From positions 1 through 64,000 of the forward strand of contig CAJIZJ010000009.1 in NCBI GenBank assembly GCA_905181825.1: a stretch of 64,000 nucleotides of DNA, read 5' to 3'. Within the stretch, counting starts at the first letter, position 1; the number at the start of each line of letters is the position of its first letter. This document shows, one piece after another, positions 27,547-35,678 of this stretch. A program made the translations under genes and the position numbers. The notes below the pieces were generated by a model. It searched no databases, was not told the origin of the DNA, and was given only the letters and a program-made list of their open reading frames with translations. Source of the stretch: an uncultured Flavobacteriaceae bacterium (lineage in GTDB: Bacteria > Bacteroidota > Bacteroidia > Flavobacteriales > Flavobacteriaceae).

Positions 27547-28458
27547 ATGCTGTCGATAAAAAACGTATCGTTTAATTACAAAGAGAAAAGGATCTTACGA
27601 TCTATTTCTGTCTTTGTAAAAAAAGGGAATTGTTTATCTGTAGTAGGAGGGAGTGGTTCAGGTAAAAGCACGCTTCTCAAGTTAATTTTCGGAAAAATGG
27701 ACGTCTCTAGTGGGGCCATAACCTGGAAAGAGCAGTCCATTTTGGGGCCGAAAGATAAGCTGGTTGTTGGTCATGATTTTATGAAATATGTGGCGCAAGA
27801 GTTTGATCTAATGCCTTATATATCAGTCGCTGAAAATATTGGAGCTTATTTATCAAACTTTTTTCCTAAGGAAAAAAAAGAACGCATTGACGAACTTTTA
27901 AAAGTTGTAGAGTTAGAAGATTTTTCTGACACAAAAGTTCAGTTTTTAAGCGGTGGCCAAAAACAACGCGTGGCATTGGCCCGGGCTATTGCAAAGCAGC
28001 CCGAGATTATTCTTCTTGATGAACCCTTTAGCCATATTGATAATTTTAAAAAACAAAGTTTACGGAAAAAATTCTTTAGCTACTTAAAATCAAATAGCAT
28101 TACTTGTGTAATGGCGACGCATGATAAGGAAGATGTTTTACCTTATTCTGATACCATGGTTGTGCTGGAGAATCATGAGATCTTGGTAGAGGGAAGCCCG
28201 GTAGAAATATATAATAACCCTATACACCCATTGGTCGCTGCTTTTTTTGGAGACTTTAGTATTATAAATAACATTATTTACTATTCGCATCAAGTATTTG
28301 TGGTTGAAAACAGTGGTCTTAAGGCTGTTGTTAAGGAGGTGTTTTACAAGGGTAGTTTTTTCTTAATTGAGGCGGAATACAATACTAAAACAGTTTATTT
28401 TAATCATCCCTCAAGACTTCCTAAAAAAAGTGAAGTTTATTTAAAAACAACCGTATAG
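27547..28458 (+). CDS. Orphan ABC transporter ATP-binding protein
   Basis: 303 residues. Walker A GGSGSGKST, a Q-loop, the ABC signature LSGGQKQRVALARA, Walker B IILLDEPFSHID and the switch histidine in MATHD are intact, so it should hydrolyse ATP. The C-terminal 70 residues resemble the TOBE-type tail of importer ATPases (YNNPIHPLVAAFFGDFSIINN...). No permease or binding-protein gene lies nearby. It is nine bases after asd and probably co-transcribed. The import substrate is not predictable. Confidence 0.85.
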   Translation: MLSIKNVSFNYKEKRILRSISVFVKKGNCLSVVGGSGSGKSTLLKLIFGKMDVSSGAITWKEQSILGPKDKLVVGHDFMKYVAQEFDLMPYISVAENIGAYLSNFFPKEKKERIDELLKVVELEDFSDTKVQFLSGGQKQRVALARAIAKQPEIILLDEPFSHIDNFKKQSLRKKFFSYLKSNSITCVMATHDKEDVLPYSDTMVVLENHEILVEGSPVEIYNNPIHPLVAAFFGDFSIINNIIYYSHQVFVVENSGLKAVVKEVFYKGSFFLIEAEYNTKTVYFNHPSRLPKKSEVYLKTTV

Positions 28459-28581
28459 TTTCTTGCATTTTTGAGATAAAAACGCAATGAATTTTATGAA
28501 TTTCTTTGCGATGATTACCATACAATCTCAGATAAATTTAGTAATTTTAGATAAATATTTTTAATTTAAAACTCTTAATCC

Positions 28582-29502
28582 ATGAACTATACTACATTAG
28601 CTATTGTTTTTATTGTAATATTATCTTTGTTTGCCGCTCTTTTTACAGTTAAACAACAAACCGCTGTTATTATTGAGCGTTTTGGAAAGTTTTTAGGCAC
28701 CCGCCAGTCTGGTCTCCATTTTAAAATCCCCTTTGTAGATCGGATTGCTGGTCGTATGAGTCTGAAAATTCAGCAATTAGACGTGTTAATAGAAACTAAA
28801 ACAAAAGATGATGTATTTGTTCGCTTGAAGGTATCAGTGCAGTTCAAGGTGATAAAGCTTAAGGTTTATGATGCTTTTTATAAGCTAGACTTCGCGCATG
28901 ATCAAATTACTTCTTATGTTTTTGATGTTGTTAGAGCGGAAGTTCCGAAAATGAAACTGGATGGCGTGTTTGTAAAAAAAGATGATATTGCCATCGCTGT
29001 TAAAACAGAACTTAACGAAGCGATGATGGATTACGGTTATGACATCATAAAAACCTTAGTAACAGATATTGATCCCGACTCACAGGTTAAGGAAGCTATG
29101 AATAGAATTAACGCTTCTGAACGCGAAAAGATTGCTGCTCAATTTGAAGGAGATGCTGCGCGTATTTTAATAGTTGAAAAAGCAAAAGCTGAGGCTGAAA
29201 GCAAACGTCTTCAAGGACAGGGTATTGCAGACCAGCGTCGAGAAATTGCTCGTGGTCTTGAAGAATCTGTTGAGGTGTTGAATAAGGTGGGTATTAACTC
29301 TCAAGAAGCATCAGCTCTAATTGTTGTAACACAACATTATGATACGCTTCAGTCTATCGGACAAGAAACGAATAGCAACCTTATATTGTTGCCAAACTCA
29401 CCACAGTCGGGGAGTAATATGCTAAACGATATGGTGGCCAGCTTTACAGCGAGCAACCAAATTGGTGAGGCTATGAAAAGTGCTCCAAAGAAAATGAAAT
29501 AA
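28582..29502 (+). CDS. SPFH/band 7 family membrane protein (stomatin/QmcA-like)
   Basis: 306 residues: one N-terminal membrane anchor (LAIVFIVILSLFAALFTV) followed by the SPFH domain (QQTAVIIERFGKFLGTRQSGLHFKIPFVDRI) and a long helical coiled-coil region rich in Ala/Glu (ERLKIAAQFEG-type, EKAKAEAESKRLQGQGIADQRR). Such proteins oligomerise in membrane microdomains and may support membrane proteases. No NfeD partner is adjacent. A shared terminator follows. Confidence 0.9.
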   Translation: MNYTTLAIVFIVILSLFAALFTVKQQTAVIIERFGKFLGTRQSGLHFKIPFVDRIAGRMSLKIQQLDVLIETKTKDDVFVRLKVSVQFKVIKLKVYDAFYKLDFAHDQITSYVFDVVRAEVPKMKLDGVFVKKDDIAIAVKTELNEAMMDYGYDIIKTLVTDIDPDSQVKEAMNRINASEREKIAAQFEGDAARILIVEKAKAEAESKRLQGQGIADQRREIARGLEESVEVLNKVGINSQEASALIVVTQHYDTLQSIGQETNSNLILLPNSPQSGSNMLNDMVASFTASNQIGEAMKSAPKKMK

Positions 29503-29527
29503 TAATCAAGCACTGATTATTAATTAT

Positions 29528-29568
29528 AAACCCCCTATAAATTATATGTTTTTATAGGGGGTTTTATT
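29528..29568. terminator. Bidirectional terminator between the SPFH gene and the lipoprotein gene
   Basis: Stem AAACCCCCTATAAA pairs with TTTATAGGGGGTTT with a short loop; T-rich on the right and A-rich on the left, so it can stop both convergent transcripts. Confidence 0.85.
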
Positions 29569-29583
29569 TAAATTGACCTTTGT

Positions 29584-30486
29584 CTATTCTCTACTAACAG
29601 ATCCAAAATTTTCGGACCCTATATCTTTATTTAGCATAGTATATAACAAATGGTCTGTAGCATTTGGAGGAACTGTCCCCTCTAATGGCTTTATAGTTGA
29701 TGGATCCGGACTTGTGTCTGGTTTAGGCTCAACAGATATAACAACCTTTTTACCAGATAAATCTAAAGGAAATGTTAGCCCTTGTGGAGCATTCATTAAA
29801 AAATCCTCTCCAGGAAATTGAGGGCCACTCGTTGTTCCGCTAAATAACTTAGTAGAATCAGCTCCAGAAACAGAGGTGAACTTACCTGTAGAAACTGGGA
29901 CTCCGTCAATAACAACCCAGCCTTCGTACTCCCAGCCTTCTGGAAGAGTGGGAAGGGTTAATCCTGGAGATGGGAAAAGATTAGTTGTTGACGGGTTCGG
30001 ATCTAGCCACCATAGTCCACTGTTTTCGTTTGTAGTATCTTCATCAGTAGGGGTTGCTAAGATGTAATTTCCTGCTGCCGTGGAAAAATTGGTTCCTAGA
30101 GCTTTAGAATGATCAATAGACACTTCTGCATTATCACTAACAAAATCACCGCCCAAAACGTGAACTTTACTTGGAGTTGGGTCTGGGTCTGGGTTGGGCT
30201 CAATTGTAAGTACGTATTCGGTAGCGCTGTCTAATGTTTTAGCGGGCATTAAAAATTTAGTTTCTGACAAAACTCCATTAGAGTCGACTGAAAACGTTCC
30301 TGCAGCAACTGGAGACCCGTCTACAATCAGCCAGTTTTCATAAATAAAGTTTGCTCCTACATCTTCAAGCTTATTAATGCTGAGTGTTAGTGACTTTTGA
30401 GCCGCAGGAGAGTCGTCATCACTACAGCCGATAGCGGTCGTTAATCCCATAATTAGAATTAAAAAATAAATTGTTTTGTTTAACAT
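29584..30486 (-). CDS. Lipoprotein with two anti-sigma-factor-like repeats
   Basis: 300 residues. Signal peptide with lipobox (ILIMGLTTAIGC, Cys at about 21) predicts an envelope lipoprotein. The mature protein carries two similar modules: YENWLIVDGSPVAAGTF with TIEPNPDPDPTPSKV, and YEGWVVIDGVPVSTGKF with SVEPKPDTSPDPSTI. The W-V-V-DG-P-V-GTF and EP-x-P-x-P-S pattern resembles the extracytoplasmic part of RskA-type anti-sigma factors. No sigma-factor-binding domain or transmembrane helix is present, so it is not itself an ordinary anti-sigma factor. Monocistronic. Function unknown. Confidence 0.75.
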   Translation of the reverse strand: MLNKTIYFLILIMGLTTAIGCSDDDSPAAQKSLTLSINKLEDVGANFIYENWLIVDGSPVAAGTFSVDSNGVLSETKFLMPAKTLDSATEYVLTIEPNPDPDPTPSKVHVLGGDFVSDNAEVSIDHSKALGTNFSTAAGNYILATPTDEDTTNENSGLWWLDPNPSTTNLFPSPGLTLPTLPEGWEYEGWVVIDGVPVSTGKFTSVSGADSTKLFSGTTSGPQFPGEDFLMNAPQGLTFPLDLSGKKVVISVEPKPDTSPDPSTIKPLEGTVPPNATDHLLYTMLNKDIGSENFGSVSRE

Positions 30487-30545
30487 AAGGGGAGGGGGTT
30501 AATGGTACCTACTTCTGTTTAGGGTCTTTTTTCGGTTTGTTTCGA

Positions 30546-30553
30546 CAAAATTA
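30546..30553 (-). promoter_or_regulatory. Candidate -7 promoter box for the lipoprotein gene
   Basis: Reads TAATTTTG on the minus strand, 60 bases before the lipoprotein ATG; a full match to TAnnTTTG. Confidence 0.4.
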
Positions 30554-30739
30554 ATAATTTGGAACAGGCAGGTTCGAGGCTTTCGAGCTGATTGTTTTAA
30601 TCTCCAAATCAACTACCATGCCGATAATTACTGATTTACAGTCGTTTGCGCCTTCACAAACAAAAAATGACGTGATAAAAACAGTTTTAAAACTAGATTT
30701 TAAAAAACAGGGAAGTGATACAAGTATTAAAGGGAGTCT

Positions 30740-32755
30740 TTAAACCTCTTGACTTAGTAAGGGAGCTTTATCGGCTTTGGCCGCTTGTAAAAAAGCATCG
30801 ATTTGATGATTTAGCTCTAGACCGTCAGTAATTAGAACTTTTAATGCAATCACTACAGCAATTCGTGTACCTACTTTTTTAGCTGCTGTATTAAATAAAG
30901 GTTCTAAATCTTCATAAGAAACACCTTTAGCAAGCAACTGTATTTCCGCTTTTACTTTTTGTTGCTTAAGCTCTGGAAGGTTTGTGTATTTCTTACCTAA
31001 TTGCTTAATTAGATCTAGTGGTTTTCGTTTTGAAGCCTGAGATGAAACTTGATTGTTTGTAGGAGTAATTTGTGGTTTTTTCGCCCACGTGTCTCTTAAA
31101 CCAACTGTTTTATTAAACACTAAATTAGCGGGTGTAGACTCCTTGTCAAGGTTAAAATATCCAATACGCTGAAACTGGAAGTGCTGACCAACAGATGCTT
31201 TTTGGATGTGGGGCTCAACAAAGGCGGTCTTTACTTTTAACGAGTTTGGATTTACAAAAGTTAAAAAATCTTCCAACTGATTGTCGGGCTCTTCATGTGT
31301 GAACAGGCGGTCATACTCTCTAACCTCTACCTTAATCGCGTGATTTTTAGAAACCCAATGCAACGTGCCTTTAACTTTTCGAAGGCTTTCAGGGGTTTTG
31401 CTGCCGCTTAAACTCTTTGGGTCGTATGTACAGTGTATTTCTAAAATTGTGCCGTTAGCGTCTTTTACAGTGCTATTAGCTTTAACAATAAACGCATTTT
31501 TAAGTCTAACTTCACTTCCTAAGGAGAGTCTGAAGAATTTACTACTTGCTTCTTCTTTAAAATCATCTCTTTCTATGTAGAGAACCTTTGAAAATGGAAG
31601 GCAGCGATGCCCTGCTTTTTCGTCTTCAGGATTATTTTCTGCATCAAGCCATCCCTCTTTTCCCTCGGGATAGTTTTCTATTATAAGTTTAACCGGGTCT
31701 AAAACAGCCATAATCCTTGAGGCTATTTTGTTTAAATCTTCACGAACACAAAACTCTAGAAGTGATACGTCTATTGTGTTGTCTCGTTTTGCGACCCCTA
31801 CAGTTTCTACAAATTTACGAATCGCTGAGGGGGTGTAACCGCGGCGTCTAAGTCCTGATATTGTTGGCATACGTGGGTCGTCCCATCCGCTCACATATTT
31901 GTCTTCTACCAGCCTGAGTAATTTACGTTTACTCATTATGGTATAGCTTAAGTTGAGACGGGCAAACTCTCGTTGTTTTGGTTTTAACGGAAGGGAGTCT
32001 TTACTGTAACTAAATATGTTTTTTTTAAACCAGTCATATAACTCTCTGTGTGGCTTAAACTCTAACGAACACAGAGAATGTGATACTTGTTCTAAGTAAT
32101 CACTTTCCCCGTGGGTCCAGTCGTACATAGGATAAATACACCAATCCGAGCCTGTTCTGTGGTGGTCAGTGTGTAGTATCCTGTACATAAGAGGGTCTCT
32201 CATTAACATGTTGACATGCTTCATGTCTATTTTAGCTCTCAAGACATGGGTTCCTCCTTTAAATTTTCCGCTTTTCATTTGTCTAAAAAGCTCTAAGTTT
32301 TCTTCAACAGACCTGTTTCTAAATGGTCCATCTTCTCCGGGCTGGATCGGGGTTCCTTTTTGGAGTGCCATTGCCTCGCTAGACTGTGAATCGACATAGG
32401 CACGGCCGTCTTTGATCATTTGGAGCGCCCATGTGTATAGTTGATTAAAGTAATCTGATGAATATAACTCTTTATCCCACTTATATCCAAGCCATCTAAT
32501 GTCTTCCTTTATCGCATCTACGTACTCTTGATCTTCCTTTGTTGGGTTCGTGTCGTCAAAACGTAAATTAACCGGAGCGTTATAGCGCTCCCCCAAACCA
32601 AAGCTTATACCAATAGCTTTTGTGTGGCCTATATGGAGGTATCCGTTAGGTTCTGGTGGGAATCGGAAACGCAGTTTGTCTTGCGGTAAACCGTTCTTTA
32701 AATCTTCCTCTATTATTTGCTCTATAAAGTTGAGCGGTTTGTGGTTGTCTGACAT
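30740..32755 (-). CDS. glnS: Glutamine--tRNA ligase with C-terminal extension
   Basis: Class I synthetase that charges tRNA-Gln. HIGH motif HIGHTKAIG is at about 42-50 and the KMSKS-equivalent IMSKRKL at about 275. The anticodon-binding beta-barrels end near residue 560 (FNKTVGLRDTW), the normal end of GlnRS. About 110 more residues follow (NNQVSSQASKRKPLDLIKQL... VIALKVLITDGLELNHQI). They are helical and basic, and could help bind tRNA; I cannot confirm whether they are a YqeY-type domain. Having glnS means Gln-tRNA need not be made only by amidation. Confidence 0.95.
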   Translation of the reverse strand: MSDNHKPLNFIEQIIEEDLKNGLPQDKLRFRFPPEPNGYLHIGHTKAIGISFGLGERYNAPVNLRFDDTNPTKEDQEYVDAIKEDIRWLGYKWDKELYSSDYFNQLYTWALQMIKDGRAYVDSQSSEAMALQKGTPIQPGEDGPFRNRSVEENLELFRQMKSGKFKGGTHVLRAKIDMKHVNMLMRDPLMYRILHTDHHRTGSDWCIYPMYDWTHGESDYLEQVSHSLCSLEFKPHRELYDWFKKNIFSYSKDSLPLKPKQREFARLNLSYTIMSKRKLLRLVEDKYVSGWDDPRMPTISGLRRRGYTPSAIRKFVETVGVAKRDNTIDVSLLEFCVREDLNKIASRIMAVLDPVKLIIENYPEGKEGWLDAENNPEDEKAGHRCLPFSKVLYIERDDFKEEASSKFFRLSLGSEVRLKNAFIVKANSTVKDANGTILEIHCTYDPKSLSGSKTPESLRKVKGTLHWVSKNHAIKVEVREYDRLFTHEEPDNQLEDFLTFVNPNSLKVKTAFVEPHIQKASVGQHFQFQRIGYFNLDKESTPANLVFNKTVGLRDTWAKKPQITPTNNQVSSQASKRKPLDLIKQLGKKYTNLPELKQQKVKAEIQLLAKGVSYEDLEPLFNTAAKKVGTRIAVVIALKVLITDGLELNHQIDAFLQAAKADKAPLLSQEV

Positions 32756-32786
32756 AATGGTTTGTATTTCTTGATCAAATACCTAG

Positions 32787-32794
32787 CAAAATTA
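32787..32794 (-). promoter_or_regulatory. Candidate -7 promoter box for glnS
   Basis: TAATTTTG on the minus strand, 32 bases before the glnS ATG; a full match to TAnnTTTG. Confidence 0.45.
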
Positions 32795-32862
32795 ATCAAA
32801 TAAAAAGTTTATAGATATATCTTCAGTATAATTATTATTTTTATACCAAAAATAAATAAATA

Positions 32863-33219
32863 ATGGGCGTTATTAAGGTTGAAAATATAAGGGTTTATGC
32901 ATATCACGGCTGTTTGAGTGAAGAAACAACAATTGGTAGTGACTACAGGGTTGATTTAAGTGTAAAAGCGAGTTTAAGCCGGTCTTCTATCTCAGATGCC
33001 TTAGTGGACACTGTTGACTATGTAATATTAAATAAAATTGTGGTTGAAGAAATGGGAATTCCTTCAAAACTACTGGAGGCTGTTGCAAAAAGAATTATGT
33101 TGCGTGTTTTTGAAAGTTGTAAATCTGTAACGGAAGCAACTGTCTCGGTGTCTAAAATAAACCCTCCTATAGGAGGCGATGTGGAAAAAGTAACAATTGT
33201 ACTTACTGAGGCGCGTTAG
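32863..33219 (+). CDS. folB: Dihydroneopterin aldolase
   Basis: Folate-pathway enzyme that cleaves dihydroneopterin to 6-hydroxymethyl-dihydropterin. 118 residues, the normal length. VKVENIRVYAYHGCLSEET-type opening (IKVENIRVYAYHGCLSEE) and VDYVILNKIVVEEM match the family, and the C-terminal KINPPIGGDVEKVTI holds the conserved Pro-Pro. It stands alone between the divergent glnS and the convergent lipid kinase gene (four-base gap). Confidence 0.93.
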   Translation: MGVIKVENIRVYAYHGCLSEETTIGSDYRVDLSVKASLSRSSISDALVDTVDYVILNKIVVEEMGIPSKLLEAVAKRIMLRVFESCKSVTEATVSVSKINPPIGGDVEKVTIVLTEAR

Positions 33220-33223
33220 GTGC

Positions 33224-34117
33224 TTAAGGAACCATTACGTTAAGTGCTCTCTTTTTTATAGTTATATTAATAGTGTTGGAGTGTATTTCTTTAGACTCCC
33301 CATCTATTTGTATTAAAAACCCACCCGAACTAAGGTTTTCTATTTCTATATTTTGGGCTAGAAAGTAATGTGCCTTCTTAAAGATATGTGGCTTTCTTAT
33401 TAGTAATAAAAATGCAAAACAAATAACCTCTAATTTATTTAGCGTCTCAACAACAATGGCATCTAACATGCCATCTTGAATAGATGCTTTGGGGGTTAGA
33501 GAAATATCATAACCCATTTCATTTGTATTGGAAACAAAAACCATAAACGGCTTCAAAGAAAGAGTTTGTGATTCCGAAGTTATTTTTAAATATAGTGAAG
33601 GGGAGTCTTTGAAAAAGGTTATAAGAGAGGCTTTAAGATAGGATATTAACTCTCTTTTATTTGTTTTAGAATAATTTTTTATAACATTCGCATCAAAACC
33701 TATCCCTGTATTACTGAAAAAATAGTGCTTGTTAATTTCGCCCACGTCAATCTTAGTGCTGTGTAATATTTTTATTACTTTTAGTGCTTCCGAAATAGAT
33801 TTAGGAATTTTTAAAGTTGAGGCCAAGCCATTGCCTGATCCCATTGGTACAATGCCTAGTTTGACATTAGAGCCCACTAAACAGTTAGCTATTTCGTTAA
33901 TTGTTCCATCGCCTCCACAAGCCACAATAATATCAGCTCCATTGGCAATGTGTTTATTAGTAAGCTCTGTAGCGTGGTTTGGGTGTAGGGTTTGGGTTAT
34001 TTCAGCTTTAAACTCGCTTGAAGGAAATACGCTAGATACCATTTCTGGAGTGAGCATGTTTTTTCCCGTTCCAGAAATAGGATTGACTATAAAATAAATA
34101 GCTGTTAAAGGTTTCAC
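33224..34117 (-). CDS. Diacylglycerol/lipid kinase family protein (YegS/DgkB-like)
   Basis: 297 residues with the DAGK catalytic signature: FIVNPISGTGKN at the N-terminus, VACGGDGTINEIANCLVGS at about 62-80, and GIVPMGSGNGLASTLKIPKS. Such kinases phosphorylate diacylglycerol or related lipids at the inner face of the membrane. The precise lipid substrate is not predictable. Monocistronic on the minus strand, divergent from tRNA-Cys. Confidence 0.9.
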   Translation of the reverse strand: MKPLTAIYFIVNPISGTGKNMLTPEMVSSVFPSSEFKAEITQTLHPNHATELTNKHIANGADIIVACGGDGTINEIANCLVGSNVKLGIVPMGSGNGLASTLKIPKSISEALKVIKILHSTKIDVGEINKHYFFSNTGIGFDANVIKNYSKTNKRELISYLKASLITFFKDSPSLYLKITSESQTLSLKPFMVFVSNTNEMGYDISLTPKASIQDGMLDAIVVETLNKLEVICFAFLLLIRKPHIFKKAHYFLAQNIEIENLSSGGFLIQIDGESKEIHSNTINITIKKRALNVMVP

Positions 34118-34163
34118 GTAGTTATGTTTTTACTGATATTTTTCATTTATCTTGTGTAGTCTT

Positions 34164-34181
34164 TAAATTTGCTTAAATTTG
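34164..34181 (+). promoter_or_regulatory. Duplicated -7 promoter box for tRNA-Cys
   Basis: Two overlapping-phase copies of TAAATTTG (34164-34171 and 34174-34181), each a full match to TAnnTTTG, 10 bases apart. The second ends 11 bases before the tRNA, a good distance for direct initiation. Confidence 0.5.
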
Positions 34182-34192
34182 CATTCGTTTTT

Positions 34193-34263
34193 GGCGTCTT
34201 GGCCGAGTGGCTAGGCAGAGGTCTGCAAAACCTTCTACAGCGGTTCGAATCCGCTAGACGCCT
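34193..34263 (+). tRNA. tRNA-Cys (anticodon GCA)
   Basis: A complete cloverleaf folds by eye: acceptor GGCGTCT / AGACGCC, D-arm stem GCC/GGC, anticodon stem GAGGT / ACCTT around the loop CTGCAAA (anticodon GCA), four-base variable loop, and T-arm AGCGG-TTCGAAT-CCGCT. The discriminator base is T, as required for cysteine identity. CCA is not encoded. Confidence 0.96.
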
Positions 34264-34271
34264 CAAGTTAT

Positions 34272-34302
34272 AAAAACCACAACAGATTGTTGTGGTTTTT
34301 TT
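34272..34302. terminator. Bidirectional terminator of tRNA-Cys and the LysE gene
   Basis: Stem AAACCACAACA / TGTTGTGGTTT with a three-base loop, A-run before and T-run after. It lies between the convergent tRNA and LysE-family gene. Confidence 0.85.
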
Positions 34303-34303
34303 G

Positions 34304-34972
34304 TTATCTTATTTCTTCTATAATATTTTGCGGGTTCAAACTGTCTTTAGGTAAAAAGCCTTTTATGATTAATATAAGTCCACAAATTACTAATAAAGCC
34401 CCGAGAATTTTTTTTGTTTTTATGATTATTTTAGGTGTAAGTTTTTTCTTTAGTTGCTTTGCGAGTATTATTTTTACGAGGTCGGTTAAAAAGTATGCTA
34501 TCAATAAGGTGCTAAAAAAAACGACGAACCTGTTTATACTATTTTCAAAACTTGGTCCTGTAACAACAACAACCCCTAGCCAAAAAACCAACACACCAAT
34601 ATTTATAAAGTTTAATAGGAAGCCTTTTATAGAGAGTTGAAAGTAGTTTGCTTTTGTTGTGTTATTGAACTCATTCTCTATTTGCTTTTCATTGGGTTTT
34701 TTGATGAGTATTATTAACCCATAAACAGAAAGAATTGTGCCGCCAAAAACATAAAGACCTGGAAGATTGCTTAAATTTTCTAATAATTGAAAGCTACTAA
34801 AATAGGCAACGGCTATAAAAAGAGCATCCGCAATAATAACTCCTATATCAAATGCTATTGCTGCCCTCACTCCTTTTGTTATACTGGTTTCTATTAACAT
34901 AAAAAAAACCGGTCCTATCATAAAAGCTAGAAAGAAGCCTAATGGGATTGCAGCTTGGATGTCTTCAATCAT
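34304..34972 (-). CDS. LysE family exporter
   Basis: 222 residues with about six membrane segments. The opening AAIPLGFFLAFMIGPVFFMLIETSITKGVRAAIAFDIGVIIADALFI is the LysE/RhtB pattern (GPxFF, GxRAA...G...AD). The family exports amino acids or related small molecules; the substrate is unknown. Very AT-rich codon use. It follows the GIN-domain gene after 21 bases on the same strand. Confidence 0.87.
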   Translation of the reverse strand: MIEDIQAAIPLGFFLAFMIGPVFFMLIETSITKGVRAAIAFDIGVIIADALFIAVAYFSSFQLLENLSNLPGLYVFGGTILSVYGLIILIKKPNEKQIENEFNNTTKANYFQLSIKGFLLNFINIGVLVFWLGVVVVTGPSFENSINRFVVFFSTLLIAYFLTDLVKIILAKQLKKKLTPKIIIKTKKILGALLVICGLILIIKGFLPKDSLNPQNIIEEIR

Positions 34973-34993
34973 AAAAAGTTGATTCTTTTTAAA

Positions 34994-35668
34994 TTAGTCC
35001 TTATATATAATTTTCCCTCCAAAAATATTGTTATTTTTTATGTTCGTTGTTTGTCCAAAGACAGTTAGGAGGCCGCCTGCAAAAATTTTAATATCAATAA
35101 GGTCCGAGCTTCTTACTTCCGCATTTCCTCCTGCTTTTATTCTTATTTTTGAAAATTGTGCTTGTAATTTTTCTCCCCTGTAAACACCTCCTGTGTTTAT
35201 ATCTATGTTTTGTGATTTAGAGGTACCATATACTTGGATTTTACCACCTGTGACAGATTTAATTGTTAAAACTTTAGTGTTAACAGGTATTGTGATTTCT
35301 CCACCTTCTTGCGCTTTTAACTCTACCTCATATTGTTGGATTGGCGTCTCAGAAATAACTTTCGCCCCCTCATTAACATCAATAGTGTTTACTTTTGTGT
35401 AAAATAATTTAACGAAAGTATCTTCCCCTTTAAAATATTTACTTACCACCATTCTTATTTTAAGAGTCGTATTTTTTTGTATAATTGAAACGCTTTTAGC
35501 ATTTTCTCCGGATATCTCTATTCTATTTTCTGAGGATTGAATAAGCTCAACATTAATTAAATCATAAACTTTAAGTTTAGAAAATTCTCCTAATGATTTA
35601 CTTATTGGAGCTTGTGAAAATATTGGAAAATAAAAAAATAAAAATAAAATAAAAATACTCTTTTTCAT
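34994..35668 (-). CDS. GIN domain (DUF2807) secreted protein
   Basis: 224 residues with a signal peptide (MKKSIFILFLFFYFPIFSQA). The mature part is a right-handed-helix-type repeat domain seen as head GIN/DUF2807: FSKLKVYDLINVELIQSSENRIEISGEN..., VNEGAKVISETPI, KAQEGGEITIPV, SVTGGKIQVYG, AGGNAEVRSSDL. It is secreted or outer-surface in Bacteroidota; a role in adhesion has been suggested for the family but is not proved. It starts 10 bases after the rnr stop and is probably co-transcribed with it. Confidence 0.85.
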   Translation of the reverse strand: MKKSIFILFLFFYFPIFSQAPISKSLGEFSKLKVYDLINVELIQSSENRIEISGENAKSVSIIQKNTTLKIRMVVSKYFKGEDTFVKLFYTKVNTIDVNEGAKVISETPIQQYEVELKAQEGGEITIPVNTKVLTIKSVTGGKIQVYGTSKSQNIDINTGGVYRGEKLQAQFSKIRIKAGGNAEVRSSDLIDIKIFAGGLLTVFGQTTNIKNNNIFGGKIIYKD

Positions 35669-35678
35669 TGTGTGTGAA

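Noticed and set aside
31083-31095. Other CACGTG cores (for example near 31085, 2479 and 48785) as parS sites
   Set aside because: Flanking bases do not fit TGTTNCACGTGNAACA; only the two sites round mnmG do.
34287-34640. 117-residue plus-strand ORF over the LysE gene
   Set aside because: It is antisense to a recognised exporter and its hydrophobicity is a mirror effect of the membrane helices.
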